DNA from: Lactarius indigo
Lineage: Eukaryota; Basidiomycota; Agaricomycetes; Russulales; Russulaceae
Direction of reading: 5' to 3'
NCBI GenBank assembly: GCA_025766275.1
Contig: JAFKAC010000005.1
Location: 558,001-622,000 of the forward strand
Length of the DNA stretch: 64,000 nt
Shown here: positions 34,999 through 47,300 of the stretch, in pieces
Numbering within the stretch: the first letter of the stretch is position 1
Layout: each line of letters opens with the position of its first letter
The notes under the pieces: model-generated
The model's database searches: none
Seen by the model: the letters and a program-made list of their open reading frames with translations, nothing else
Told to the model about the DNA's origin: nothing
Program-made: the position numbers and the translations under genes

Positions 34999-36127
34999 CG
35001 ACCTGCCACACCGCCTCATCACAGCATGCAAGGCCCGCCATGTGGCTTCAAGACCCCGGCGCAACCATTCACGCCACGCAAGACCCCTACCTGCCACCAT
35101 GCTTCCCTCACATTAATTAGATTGTAGCACATGTACCTTATTTAGTCAAAAATATATGATTGTTTTGTGAATGCAGCCACAGTTGAGTAAATTGCACTGA
35201 AATGCATTGCTGGATGTGATGTAAATTTGGACTTGGACACATTCATCCAAGACACACTAAACATATGTTGATTTATGCAGATATTTGGTAATATTTCACA
35301 AAATCTAACTAGATATTAGAGGGGATGTCTTTATCTTGTCAAAATTTCACAACTTTTGAAAAATCATAGCAATTATTCACATATTACCATTTTTCTAAAA
35401 TTTGCTAAAGTTTTTAAAAAATTTTAGGATACTGTTTTTCCTGATGCCGTAAAAGGGGGTGCCGAGACATTGGGCCTGAGTGATGAGAGGTAGACCGTTT
35501 CTCCATAGTGCGGTTGCCTGACACCCATCGTCTCCACTACCTCGGTGAAACCCTTGCAATAGTAAATGTACTTCGTGGTGTTGGACCCTCCGTCAGGTAG
35601 TGGGATCTGTAGTGGGTAGAACTTTGGGGTGCCCTGTACGTTTGGGAAGAAGGGGGCACCGGGATCATCAGTATCTTCAGGGGGAGAGTTGGGTCGCTCG
35701 TAATTGATGGGGGAATGGACACGAATGGGGGTAAAGGGTTCAAGTGGTGGTGGTGGGGTAGATGGTGAGGATAATGGTGGCGATGGTGCAGGTGGTTCGG
35801 GCAGAGGAGTAGGTGATCGGTGAGGAGGAGGTGTGGGGGAATATTGTCCTTCCTCTGGCATTGATGGGGTAAGCTCTCCAGGTTCTCGTTCTGGAGTATG
35901 GGGTATGATGGGAACGGGGTCGATGGTCATGGTGGATCGGGGGGATTGGGGAACGGTTGGTGGTGGTGATAGACGCGGGATGTCGGAGATGTCGATGGTA
36001 ACAATCCCTTGTTCGAGGGCGGCTTCAAGTTGAGGGTTGCTGAGAATGTTGATGAGGGTGGTGTCAGATACTGGTGTGTCTGTCATTGTGTCGTTGCTGG
36101 GGGGATTCGGTTGGAGGGTTCTTCGTC

Positions 36128-39100
36128 TTATACCCTTCGTCCAGCCCCTTCGGTGGATGGGTATAATCGATAGTAGTCTCTGATTGTGTCTTTAGCATGC
36201 GTCAGGTTAGTCGCGGGTTCCCATGTATTGTCACTCGTGGGGAATCCCCGCCACTTAACCAGGAAGTGGAGTTTGTGCCCTCGTCCTCGTACCTGGGCGT
36301 CTTCGATCCGTTCCACTTCGTACTCTTCTTCTCCGTTGATAAGGTCAGGTGGAGGTCGGGTAAAGTTTACCCCATGCATCTCCGTCTCCTTATATGGTGT
36401 AAGAAGGTTGGCGTGGAATACGGGGTGGATCTTCCATGATGCTGGAAGCTCTAACTTGTAGGAAACGTCTGATAGAACCCTGGTAATTTTGAAGGGTCCA
36501 TATCGTTTTGGGGCTAGTTTGCTTGTGGGGTAGAAGGTGCGAAGATTTGTCCCCTCTAACCACACTTGGTCCCCTTGTTGATAGGGTATGAACTTTGTTT
36601 TTCCCCGTTGCGCCATGGGGCATTGCGTATGGTTGATGCTATCTTGCGCATGTTGCCTAAGTATTAGTAGATCTTCTAATCGTTGATCTACTGTGGGGCT
36701 GGTTGACGGTTTCGGCATCCACACTGTTCGTGGTTCCCACCCCATGATAAGCAAAAAAGGGGAATGTTTGGTTGTAGCATTTGTCCAAGAGTTGTGGGTG
36801 AATTGTGCCATGGGTAATAATTCTGCCCAGTTGTCTTGTCGTATGTTGCACCAGTGTCGCAGGTACTGTTCTAGCCACTGGTTGGTACGCTCTGATTGGC
36901 CGTCCATTCGAGGGTGATATGCTGATGAAACATTTTGTTGGATTCCCAAGGTTTTACATAACTGCCTCATGAAGGTAGATGCAAATCTGGGGTCCCGATC
37001 GGATATGATCTTTCGGGGTAGGCCATAATGGGGGTATACGTATTGGAGATAGAGTTTGGCTACTCCTTCCGACGTGATGGTTTCGTTGCAAGGGATGAAT
37101 ATTGCTGCCTTCAAGCAGTCATGATTGGTAATCGTGAGAATCGAGTCAAATCCATTTGACACTGGGAGCTTGACTATGAAGTCCATCGCTACTACCTCGA
37201 AGGGTTCGGCCGATGGGTCGGTGGTGATAGGGAACAGGTGTGGCTTTTGTCGATGAGGGTTAATCTTGTTGCTTTGGCATGTGGCGCATCCTTTGACGTA
37301 CGCTTCCACGTCCTTTCGCATGTTTGGCCACCAGAAGTTGTGCCGTACGAGTTCTAGGGTGTTTGCGATTCCTGGGTGTCCTGCGCTTGGGGTATTGTGG
37401 AAAAAGGTGATTACCCCCCGCTTAAGATCGTTGTTTCCCACAACAACGAGGGCGTCGCCTTTCCACCATAATCCGTTGTGCTTCTTTAGGTTATGGGGTT
37501 CAATCCATGGGAGTACCGCAGATTCTTCCATGTTCTGAGCAATTTGAGTCCATATGTCCATATCGTGCATGGACGTCTGGGTGACCTTCAGGAACACTTC
37601 TTCTGGTAGTACTGTGACGTGGTCGTTATCTGTTGTTCCATCGTTGTAGTCAGGACGTCTTGATAGGGAGTCCGCCTGGGTATTTTTGGTACCCGGGATA
37701 TGTTTGAGTATGAAATTATATTCGGAAAGTTCTTGGAATTCTCGTGCCACACGTCGACTAATCTTTCTAGGTTCTTTCCAATACTGGAGATTGGCGTGGT
37801 CTGTGTGAATAGTTATTAAGTGGGGAGAGCCGATCAGATAGGTTTGCCAGGTCCGTAGGGCTTTGACAATGGCCAACAGTTCTCTATCATAGATGTCGTA
37901 ATTGCGTTCTGCTTCTGTCAACGATTCAGAATAAAATGCAATTGGGTGTATCTTCTGGTCTTCCCCCTTTTGATTTAGCACCGCTCCTAGAGCATAGCTA
38001 GAGGCGTCCACTTCAATTTCGAAGGGTTGGTCCAACTTTGGGAATAGAAGTACCAGTTCGGAACTAATTCTTTCTTTGATGGTGTCGAAGGCCTTCTGTC
38101 TGGCGTCTGTCCATTCCCAAGGTACGTCCTTCTTTGTGAGGTCATGGAGGGGCCTTGCTATTGTGGAGAATCCCCTTATGAATCGTCGATAGAAGTTGCA
38201 GAAGCCCAAGAAGGCTCGTACTTCTTTCAGGGATTTCAGTGACTTCCAGTCTCGTACTCCTTGTACCTTCATGGGATCCATTCGCAGCTTGCCGTGTCCA
38301 ATGATTAGCCCTAGGTACTCCACTTTGTAGACTTCGAATATGCATTTTTCCGGCTTGATGTATAGGTCGTGCTCATTGCAGAGGTCTAGAACACGGTGTA
38401 ATACTTGTCTGTGGTGGGCACGATTGTCTGCAGTGGCAATTAAAATGTCATCCATGTAGACGATGACTTCTCCGGTTAGTACCAGTTCCCAAAATATTGT
38501 GTCCATCATGGTTTGGAAAGTACTAGGGGAATTGGTGAGACTGAAGAACATGACCCGTGGTTCGAATAGTCCTTGATTAGTCTTGAACACCGCTTTCCAT
38601 TCGTCACCTGGTTTGATCCGAATATTGTTGTATCCCCATCGTATGTCTAGCTTGGAATAAAGTCGCGCTTCCCAGATTCGATCGATGAGTTCGGGAATTA
38701 GGGGAAGCGGATAGTGGTTCTTTACAGTGAGTTCATTAAGTTGGCAGTAATCTTGTACTGGGCGTAATTTCCCATCCTTTTTCTTGATGAAGAAGAAGGG
38801 GGATGCATAAGGGGATTTTGACAGTTGTATGTACCTTTTGTCCAGGTGCTCTGTTACAAATTCCGACAACTTCTCGGTTTTGGGAACTGTAAGGGGGTAC
38901 ACTTTGCAATCCATGGTTTCAGGGGCGTTTGGGATCAGATCAATAGTGTGGTCCCAAGTTCGTGATGGGGGAAAGCGTTGGGAGGCTTCTTTGCTGAACA
39001 CTTTGCGATGTCTTCTGTATTCTTCTGGGACCATTTCTTCAAAGGTCTTCTGGGGTTTCTTGGCAGCTTCTTGTTGTGCCAGTTCCGATGCCGTCGTTGT

Positions 39101-39676
39101 TTTTCACAGTCGGATGTGCAGGGCTTCTTTGTTCTCCAATTGTTCCCAAGCCAACTCGTCAAGTTGATATGTCTCCAATGCCTTAATGGTAGCTTCCGTA
39201 GGCATGGCTTCGTCTGACAAGTTAAGGCTGGTGACTACCACTGGTTGGAACTCCTCGTCCAAGGTGGCGTCTCGCCAGTGGAATTTTGGTTCGAAAGCGG
39301 TGAACCAGGGGTACCCGAGGATGACTTCATCATTTCCCAGGTTGGTGATAAGGAACCAGAGGTTCTGGGTTTTTCCTCCAGTTTTGACAGTCAGATCAGT
39401 GAAGGAGGTAATTTCTCCCCCTTGATTATGGGTTCCATCCACATTCCATATTTTGATGGGTTTTTCTGTGGCTAACCAGGCAATCTTTAGTCGTTTTAAT
39501 AGGTTTGCGCTTATGAAGATGTCGGTTGCTCCAGAATCGATAAGGACATTTCGTTCGGCTGTTGCGTGTGCAGATTTGAAAAGTACTGGAATTCACATAG
39601 ATCAAAACCTGCTATTGTACACGCTAAGTTTTAATGCTCTAGCCCAGGCCGCTGGGTTTAAGCATTCAGAAAATCC
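36128..39676 (-). pseudogene. E0 protease-pol (RT, RNase H, integrase, chromodomain)
   Basis: The frame opens at the frameshift site (39676-39670). The protease motif LIDSGATD is at 39540-39520. TGA codons break the frame before the protease and at about 39104; from MVPEEY (39034) it is open for 968 residues. Within that part: RT (residues about 60-230) with KLDIRWGYNN and catalytic YMDD at 193-196; RNase H with Asp343 in EVDASSYALG; integrase zinc-binding His553, Cys583 and Cys586, then Asp618, Asp679 and Glu715 (35 residues between the last two); chromodomain at about 904-958 (EEEYEVERIEDAQVRGRGHK, then LHFLVKWRGF). The protein copies RNA into DNA and inserts it, with the chromodomain expected to target heterochromatin. 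The catalytic set is complete in the intact part. Confidence 0.9.
39670..39676 (-). promoter_or_regulatory. E0 gag/pol -1 frameshift slippery heptamer
   Basis: Minus strand G GAT TTT in the gag frame (heptamer GGATTTT), followed 13 nt later by a hairpin CCCAG-CGGC-CTGGG overlapping the gag stop region. Pol continues in the -1 frame (FSECLNPAAWARAL). The position matches the GGGTTTT sites of E1 and E3. The first triplet GGA is a tolerated variant of the XXXYYYZ rule. Confidence 0.55.
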
Positions 39677-40667
39677 TTTTTCTGCCTGAATAACTTGTCC
39701 ACCATGAGTTCGCGAACTTCAGGGCTTTGCGCAAAGAGGGCAGCCACCTGTGCCTCGGCTTGTTCTTCATTGGAGAGGGGTTGTGAGGCTGTCATAGAGA
39801 TCGTGGCTGTCGTTGGAGTGGTGGTTTCTGCAACTTTGGCCGTTACTGCCGGTTTTTGTGGGCAAAAGTGGGAGATATGGCCTTGCCCCTGGCAGCGGAA
39901 GCATCTCCCTTCCTTTTGGAGTTGTTTCTTTTCGTCCTCTGTCATTGCGGCGCGGGCTCGAGTGCGACTGACATCCATGGCATTTGGGTCTCTATTTTTG
40001 TTTAGCGTGGATAGCCACTGATCGTGAGAGGCTCCTCCTCTGTTGTCATTCTTCCCCTTGGTGAGTTTGTCTTTGAGGAGAAGGTATTCGGCTTGTTGAA
40101 GGGTGACTGCCGCCTTCCAATTGTCCCATGTTATCGGGTGATGGAACTTGATTGCATTGACTACAAGGGCGTTTGGTAGGCCTTTTTGGAATATTTCAAG
40201 GGTTGTGGCCTCGTCTTTGTTGTACCCCGCCTTGTTTGCCAAATTGGAGAATTTGGTGATGTATGTGTCGATGTCTTCTTTTTCCATCCTGAGAGTCTGA
40301 ATGGTGTGTTGCGCTTTCTGTTGTTGCGTAGTGTTGGTATATGCTTGAATGAAGCGTGTTTCGATAGTGTTCCAGAGGTTTTCTGCATTCATGGCCACCC
40401 CACCTGCTAATTGGTCTACAAGCCATTGGATTTGTTCTTCTACCCAGTTGTCCACAAGCGGTCCTCATATGTAGGAGAGCAAGGTCATTGCTCGAGAATA
40501 AGGGAGGGTGAGTTGTTGGACGTTTGGGTTCATTCCTCTGTAGAGAGAGAAGGCATTGAGGAATGCTCAGCTGGTTTCGCGGTCTCCGGAGAATTCAGGG
40601 GGGGGGTTTCCCCCAAGTCGTCCATTTGGGGCTCCTCCGACAGCTGCTCCTCCAACGCCTGCTCCAC

Positions 40668-40751
40668 CTCCAGGCACACCGCCTCTGCCTCCAGGCGCAC
40701 CGCCTCCACCTCCAGGCGCACCGCCTCCACCTCCAGGCACACCACCTCCAT
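40668..40751 (-). repeat. 21-bp tandem repeat in E0 gag, four units
   Basis: The plus-strand unit is CTCCAGGCGCACCGCCTCCAC with minor variants, in four head-to-tail copies. On the coding strand it yields the Gly/Pro/Ala-rich heptapeptide VPGGGGG/APGGGGG. The length keeps the gag frame. Confidence 0.8.
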
Positions 40752-41356
40752 GATGGCCTCCTGTGCTTCCCGCAGGGCCTCCTCCACCTGTCGGCAGACC
40801 TCCTCCCAGAGAATATCCTCCACTACCTGCAGGATTCGCTGATGGGGTTCCTGTGGGTTGGGAGCTACTCAAGAGTTGGGCGGTGGTGAGGGTGGTGGAG
40901 AGTTGGGTGTTGGACATGTTGGCATACGATGCAAAGTCCACTGGTTGTTGGATAGTGGGGGTGAGAGTAGGGTTGTGTTCTGAGTTGGAGTCTGGTTCTG
41001 TTGTGGGTTCTTCGACATCGGAGTCGGCGTCGATGGCTTGAACGTGGCCTTTTCCTGGTCCTAGTCCGAGGTGTACGGGGACTGGTTTATACGTGTACCA
41101 GGAATGCTTCGAGCCGGAGTAGGCGACGTAGGCCCAGATATGCTGGTCTTCAATATATTCAACTGGCTCGTAGGTGAGCTTGTCAGGGTCGTAGATGTAG
41201 TATCCTTCGTCGTGTGGGGTGTTCCGCCAAAGGGCAGTTCCTTTGATGGAGGGTCAAAGGTCGTCGTTCGGGTGTCATTCCAGGTACTCCCAGACAAATT
41301 GAGTTCGGCTTCGGCTGGTGAGAGCCACAGTGTGCAACTGGGAGACTAGACTTAAT

Positions 41357-41940
41357 GTTACGCCACTACAGAGGCATAGGGTACGACCTGTACCAAGTCA
41401 GTTGTGTCACAGTAGCGCAAGCTCTAGGGCTCAGCTTCAGTAGGGTGATGCACAAGGATCACAAGGACGTCAGTCACTTGGATTGTAGTGGAAGGCTAAG
41501 GCTCAAAGGCCTAGCAGAGACAAGGGGGTTCTTGAGACAGGGAAAGGCACAAAGGCGTCTGCGTGTAGACGAGTGTAGTATTACACAAGAAGTCTAGTCT
41601 ACCGTACAAGCTAGGTATGACTTAGAGTTAAATAGAGGTTGCGTTGTATGGCTGCTACAAATAGATGGTGCCATCGCTAGGTTAAGAGACAAAGGGATAG
41701 GCATAAAGGGAACAAGGCGTGGATATATCAAGAATAAAGGCAAATCACGCGGGGTCGCACGTGAGTAGGAACAAGTCGGAAACTAGCACATGTCAAACTT
41801 TATCAGAAGGGGACATCGATAAGCAAGGCGCGCGATAGGATCCAAGTGATTGTGAAGTCCATGTAATCATACAGGGCTCGTATAGTATCAGGGAAGGGAT
41901 AGTAATCTGGGAAAGAACGAGTCTGAAGGAAATCGTAACA
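41357..41940 (-). repeat. E0 5' LTR (584 bp)
   Basis: On the plus strand it starts TGTTACGCC and ends ATCGTAACA, i.e. inverted TGTTAC/GTAACA ends. The left flank is ACTTAA (element interior) and the right flank ATCAG, so it is not a solo LTR with matching duplication. Similar start, length and TATA-like centre occur in the solo LTRs at 53894 and 60717. The partner 3' LTR was not found. Confidence 0.6.
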
Positions 41941-43506
41941 ATCAGGCCAATTGAACAATATACCATCCAACGAGCTGAGTCCCTCACTCTTAACAATCAG
42001 CCAGAGATAATCCAAGTACGATCACCAGCAGTACAAGCTATGGCTACTGCAACAATGACAGAAGAAGAAATTTACACAATACGAGAAGCAGCCACACAAG
42101 AAGCCATTACTGCGGTCCATCAACAGGCATCAGAAATCCTCATGCCAATCAATCCAGAAACAGGGGTAAGGATGACCGCAGATGACGTGGCTATATTCAG
42201 AGCCATAGGACCAGACCAAGGCAACCCCCCCTCTGGGGGAGGACAACCAAGAGGCTTAGAACCACTGCCCAGATATGGTGGGCCTCCAGGGGATAAACCC
42301 CCTCGCCAAGGAGGTGGAGGAGGAGGCGGAGGAGGACCCCCACCAGACATACTGGGAAGGCCACCTGGAGGAGGAGCCCCAGGAGGAGGAGGAGGAGGAG
42401 GACATGGACATGAGAAACTAACCGGCGAGCCCCCTACTATCTTTGATGGGGATAGAACTAAAGTGGACGCGTTTCTTACCCAGTGGCATGTATACTGGGG
42501 GATGAACCTCGACACCAGCGTCATGTGCAATGACTACTGACGTTGCCTTCTCTTCCTGTCCTATGTCAAAGGCACCTCTGTCAGCGAGTGGGTGTTATCC
42601 TACCTCAAGTGGCTGAATAGGCAGGTCCAACAAGGAATCGATCAACATATGCGAGGTTTATGGGACGCAGTAGTGATAGGATTCAACCAAAGGTTCGTCA
42701 ACACCCTCAAATGAGAACAGGCTCAAGCACTTCTCTGCAAGGGGCTTAAAATGATCGATGGAGACATTGACAAATATGTCAACGAATTTGAGGAGGCCAC
42801 CTGGAAGGCCAGGTACAGGCTCAACGACACCCAGACTATTGACCTCTTCACCAGGGGGCTGCCCAAATGCCTTTATGAGAAGACATTCGAACTAGATGAA
42901 CCAGAAACTTTCAACAAATGGAAGCAGGTGGTGCTCAAGAGACAGAAAAACTACATTCACCTCAAAGCCCGCCTTGACGGTTATAAAGATAACAAGCCAA
43001 AGAAAATGGGAAATGTGGGGTGGACCATACCACAAAACCTCACCAACCCCTGGGCAATGGATACATCAGCGGATCAGAGCAAAGTAAGATTAGCCGGGTC
43101 CGAAGAAATTGACTACAGCAAACCACCATATACCGGATTACCTCCGTTCCCACCAAGAGGGGGGCCCAGAGCAAGAGGAAGGGGGTGAGGAGGGTCCTGC
43201 TGAGACCTAAGGACAGTGTTGTGCTACAATTGTAATGTGCTGGGGCACCTCTCACGAAACTGCCCACACCTCAGGCAACCCCAACAGTGGCAGCCTAATG
43301 CTGGCCCATTGAATGTCCACACCATTGCCACCACAGACTATTATACTCAAGAACAAGTACCAGCACACATCCAAGCCACATCAACCAGCAAAACAGTGGA
43401 AGAACGAGCCAAGGAGTGGCTGTCAGGAGTGGCAAACACCCCTGATGAAGTAAAGGATCTGATCCTGCAGGATCTGTGGGGAAAGGAGGGTTTTCAGAGT
43501 GCCTGA
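41941..43506 (+). pseudogene. E1 gag, 5' truncated, with zinc knuckle
   Basis: The frame is open from the E0 junction (IRPIEQYTIQRAES...), with an internal ATG at 42040. A Gly/Pro-rich hinge lies at 42220-42410, then the capsid-like region. TGA codons occur at about 42538, 42712 and 43186; the first two look like TGG or CGA decay. The CCHC knuckle CYNCNVLGHLSRNC is at 43219-43260. The ORF ends at 43506, 12 nt after the slippery heptamer. Confidence 0.8.
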
Positions 43507-43522
43507 ACCCATTGGCCTGGGT
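43488..43522 (+). promoter_or_regulatory. E1 gag/pol -1 frameshift site and hairpin
   Basis: G GGT TTT in the gag frame (GGGTTTT, 43488-43494) fits the canonical XXXYYYZ slippery rule. After 12 nt, including the gag stop TGA, comes ACCCA-TTGGCC-TGGGT (43507-43522), a five-pair hairpin. Protease-pol is open in the -1 frame across the site (GGFSECLNPLAWVRAL). Confidence 0.7.
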
Positions 43523-43758
43523 GAGGGCTCTAAATTGTAATTCTGTAATCATGACTCACTTTCAATCTCTTCAAATTCCAGTTTCAATTCGCACAAATTA
43601 CCGAATGGCTGACATAAAAGCATTGGTGGACTCAGGAGCCACTGACAACTTCTTAAACCCAAAATTCACACAAAAACTGGGAATTGGAACCCAGCCTTTG
43701 AACATGCCACACAAAATATGGAACATAGACAATACGGAGAATATAGCTGGGTCTATCA

Positions 43759-44314
43759 TGATGAACAGCAAAGACATAACCAGTACTCACAGAGGCAAAG
43801 AGTCTGTGGTGAGATACTAGTGGCAAGCTGGTTAGCAGCAGAGGGGAATGTCAAGCAGTGAAGCAGAGGGTGTCTGGCACACAGCAGTGAGAGAACTGAT
43901 GTGGACCAGGGCGTACAAGCAGTCTACTTATACTGTACAGAGGTGTGACACTAGTACAAGGGAAGTAACTACAGGTCACAGAGTACAAGGAGCGCATTGT
44001 TCTACAACAGGACAAAGGAGTGTGCATATGGAGAACAAGGTGTATAGAACAAGAAGAGTCCAGACTGAGATGATATCATAATGACATCATAATAAGGATA
44101 GACCTAAAGCAGAACAAAGAAAGATACAAGAACACGTAGTACAATGAAAAGTCCAGAAATAGTGCATATGATGTCATTGTACAGTGATGTCATAGAAGTC
44201 CTAGATTGTACAGATCAAATCTAATCTAAAGCGGTCCTAATTGATCTACAGCAGTCCGTATCTGTAAGTCCGGTCTGTATGAGCTGCTAAGTGCGCAAGG
44301 GTCACTTATCAACA
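43759..44314 (-). repeat. copia 3' LTR (left LTR)
   Basis: Plus-strand start TGATGAACAGCAAAG, end CACTTATCAACA. Same length as the right LTR. It is bounded on the interior side by TCTCCCCGT, the complement of the polypurine tract. Confidence 0.95.
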
Positions 44315-44323
44315 TCTCCCCGT
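44315..44323 (-). promoter_or_regulatory. copia polypurine tract
   Basis: Minus strand ACGGGGAGA immediately upstream of the 3' LTR; the expected primer for plus-strand DNA synthesis. Confidence 0.7.
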
Positions 44324-44333
44324 GATCTACAAT

Positions 44334-47300
44334 CTAAGTACACAAGAGTCCCATGTCATTGTTGTGCTTCTGCAGCAGGACACGCGGTAGTGACTTTGTG
44401 AAGCTGTCCGCAACCATATCTACAGTAGGAGTTCTAATGAGGGTGATTGTCCCCTTTTCGATGTACTCCCGAATGACATGATGCCATATGGCAATGTGCT
44501 TAGACCGTCTCCCAGTGACAGGGTTCAGAGCCAAGTCAATGGCACCCTTGTTGTCACCATGAAGTGGGATGGGGTCGTCGACCTCGTACCCGAGTTCCGT
44601 GAGGAAGCTCTGATACCATGCAGCCTGGTTAGCCACGTCGGTCATGGCCATGTACTCTGCCTCAGTAGTGTTTTGGGCCACAGTCTTTTGCTTGCGCGAA
44701 GACCAGCTTATTGCACCATTGGCTAGTAGGAATACATAACCGGAAGTGGAGTGGCCGTCATCAGTCTGATCAGCCAGACTGGAATCAGTGTAGCCATGAA
44801 GGCCATCGCCATTGGCACCATCATAGACAATACGCATATCCATAGTTCCCACTAGGTAGGACAGGACATACTGCGCAAGTCGCAGATGTTGTGGTGAAGG
44901 ATTCGCTGCGTACTGCGCCAAACGTGACACAGCGAAGGAGATATCTGGCCTAGTGCCAATCTGCACATAAAGCAGACTCCCAATCAAGGACTGGTAGTGG
45001 GAAATATCTGAGGCAGTTGCCTGCGACATATATTTAACCAAGTGCTCATCAGCACCAGCAGGCAAGGGTGTGTTGTGTGGTGTGGCATCAGACATGCCAA
45101 AGCGTTCAAGGACATCCTTGATGTAGCCAGACTGATCTATTTCGATGCGTCTAAGGGAGCGGTCGCGCACAATGTGCATACCAAGATAAGACTCTATCTC
45201 CCCGAGATCTGTCATCTCATAGCGTTCAGACAAGTCCGACTTCAAACGCTTGATACCACTCAGCGAGGGACCCAGTATAGTGATGTCGTCAATGTAGACA
45301 ATAATGAAGAGTGGATCATACCCCTCCCATTGAGGCATCACATATATGCCAGCATCAGCAAATGTCCGCTTAAAGCCGAGTGCAGTGAGCACTCCATGGA
45401 ATTGCAAGTTCCATGCGCGGGAGGCCTGTTTGAGACCATAGATCGCCTTAACCAGGCGACACACCTTCGTCTCAGAGCCAGTGACAGTGAAACCTTGTGG
45501 CTGCTCCATGTAAATCTCCTTGTCAAGCACACCATTGAGAAAAGCAGACCTAACATCCATCTGATGGATGTGCCAGTCCTCCAGCGCGGCCAATGCCAGA
45601 AGTAAACGTAGTGACTCAAATCGTGCGACGGGAGAGAAGGTTTCATCAAAATCTATGCCAGGGATCTGCGTGAATCCCTTAGCCACCAAGTGAGCTCTGT
45701 AGCGGCCATCCGCTTTGAGCTTAAAGACCCATTTGGATTTTACTGCCTTACGATTAGGCGGGAGATCCACTAACTCCCAAGTCCCATTCTTAGCTAGGGT
45801 GTCCATTTCATACTGACACGCCTTAGTCCACTCATCTGCAGCTGCAGACCACATGGCCTCTGCATAAGTTGCAGGGTCTCGGCCCACAAAGGCAGCAGCC
45901 AATAACTCCGCATACCCCAGACGCCTGCCACGCCATGCCGCATTGTCCGCATTGAAGTAACACGGATTAGGCACAGGGACACGAGCAGTGCGCCTTGGTG
46001 CATTGTCCATCTCGTGCAACAGCTGACTACGCTGTGCACGATCCTCAAATCCCCCAGGCATTTCTGGTGAGGGAGGAGGGACATGGCGCATAATGTGTGT
46101 TGCACTAGGACGCGGCGGGGGTGAAGTAGGAGTGGCTTGCTCACGCTTGGGTGTGGTGGGTGGAGCTGGCAGAGTAGGTGGTGGTGTGGTAGGGCGTGGT
46201 TGGACTTGTGGGGGGTCTAAGAGCTTTTCAACATCCTCCTCCTCACTACTGCTGGAGTGTGCAGGGGAGGGGGCTCGCATTGGTGGTAACACCGGCAGGT
46301 GAGGCACGGCAGTCACTGTTGTGCTAGGCACGATTGGTGGTGAAGGTGTGGGGTGTGTCTCAACACCCTGTAGGGACGGGAAGCTACTCTCGTCAAATGT
46401 CACATCCCTGGACACTCGAACAGAGCAGGTTGAGCGGTCCCAGAGCTTATAGCCCTTAGATTCGGGCTCAAACCCAATAAGCGTGACCTCAATGGCCTTC
46501 GCATCCAATTTGCGACGCTTATCAGCAGGTACATGCATGTACCCCTTGCATCCGAAGACGCAAAGATGTGAGACATCAGGCACTTTGCCAGAGTGCCAGA
46601 GCTCATAAGGAGTGCGCCACTTAAGCCCACGGACTGGAGAGCGGTTATAGATGTGCACTGCTGCGCACACCGCATGCTCCCAGAAGCCTTTAGACATGCC
46701 AGCTGTGTGAAGCATGGACATTGCCTTATCCATAATGGTGCAGTTAAACCGCTCGGCTTTCCTGTTGGACTGTGGTGAACCCGGCATTGTAAGGTGATGC
46801 TCTATCCCTTTCTGCTTAAGAATGTCCTGCGTGACACTCGACATGTATTCACCACTGCGGTCAGAGTGCAGAGTGCGCAGTTTATGGCCAGATTGGGTTT
46901 CACCCCATGCCAAATACATCTGCAGCGACTTGGCAAACTGGTCCTTCGACTTAAGGAAGTGGACCACAGTGAACTTAGTGTGGTCGTCTATGAAGGTGGC
47001 TGTGTAGGTCGAGCCTTGCAGGGACTGAGTCTGCATAGGACCGGCAAGGTCACTGTGCACAATCTCAAATTGATGAGTTGTCCTTTTGTTGGAGGACGCA
47101 GAAAAGGGTTGGCGAGTGGATTTACCCATCTCGCACCCATGGCAGACTGTGTGGGCTGTGCTAGAGCTATCTATGTCCATGCCAGTAGTGGCAGAGGGAC
47201 CATGCGCTTTCAGCGCCGCAGAGGAGATGTGTCCCATGCATTGATGCCAGGTATCAAGTGTGGCAGCACTTAATTTTGTGTGGGTGTTGAGGCCGATGCT

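Larger units (their letters stand above)
32976..35446. mobile_element. 2.47-kb TIR element inserted in E0
   Basis: Terminal inverted repeats start CATCAGGAAAAAC (left, 32976) and end GTTTTTCCTGATG (right, 35446). Similarity continues inward for roughly 70 bp at about 85% and more weakly to about 230 bp (shared GATGAATGTGTCC at 33182 and near 35245). The flanks carry only CC on both sides, i.e. a 2-bp duplication; the frame of the interrupted E0 ORF is restored by removing element plus CC. No transposase was found. The interior has several T-tract splice-donor-like sites, a pair of inverted homologous exon-like pieces and a 99-bp tandem repeat. It is a non-autonomous DNA transposon; superfamily unassigned (the short duplication is closest to CACTA-like elements, but the terminus is not CACT). 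Confidence 0.75.
32744..36086 (-). pseudogene. E0 third ORF (post-pol), split by TIR element
   Basis: First part 36086-35447: starts MTDTPVSDTTLIN, followed by a long Pro/Ser-rich acidic region and then FYPLQIPLPDGG...YIYYCKGF. Second part 32975-32744: QLQFFDPHDIHACALDETLI followed by a charged helix (LLALKEIDEKCERLEEDARK). Removing the TIR element and one CC dinucleotide joins them in frame (ACG GCA GAG CAG). A stop follows at 32746. The C-terminal pattern (PHD/PHE, D-x2-L, TLI, then a helical region) recurs in the third ORFs of E1 and E3. Function unknown; the position corresponds to env in retroviruses, but I see no signal peptide or transmembrane segment. Confidence 0.6.
39658..41263 (-). 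pseudogene. E0 gag, with zinc knuckle
   Basis: The frame opens just after a TGA near 41263 and encodes a Tyr/Trp-rich N-terminal domain (EGYYIYDPDKL, IWAYVAYSGSKHSWY), a Gly-rich hinge made of 7-residue repeats and FSGDRETS. It is then broken by TGA where related copies would continue (about 40567 and 40468). The capsid-like part (VEEQIQWLVDQLAGG...) follows, then a CCHC zinc knuckle CFRCQGQGHISHFC at about 39905-39864. It would package the element RNA. The ORF ends at 39658 immediately after the slippery heptamer. Confidence 0.8.
32744..41940 (-). mobile_element. E0: Ty3 chromovirus, minus strand, with nested TIR element
   Basis: Order in the minus direction: 5' LTR 41940-41357, gag 41263-39658, protease/pol in the -1 frame 39676-36128, third ORF 36086-32744, interrupted at 35447/32975 by a 2.47-kb TIR element. 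Pol order RT-RNaseH-integrase-chromodomain identifies a Ty3/Metaviridae chromovirus. Its 5' LTR directly abuts the truncated gag of E1 at 41941, so E0 appears to have landed in E1. The pol ORF is open for 968 codons, but gag and the protease region carry several TGA codons, so this copy is probably inactive. Confidence 0.85.

Noticed and set aside
42120..42530. Antisense Pro/Gly-rich ORF opposite E1 gag
   Set aside because: Mirror of the GC-rich GGA-repeat hinge of gag on the other strand; low complexity keeps it open.
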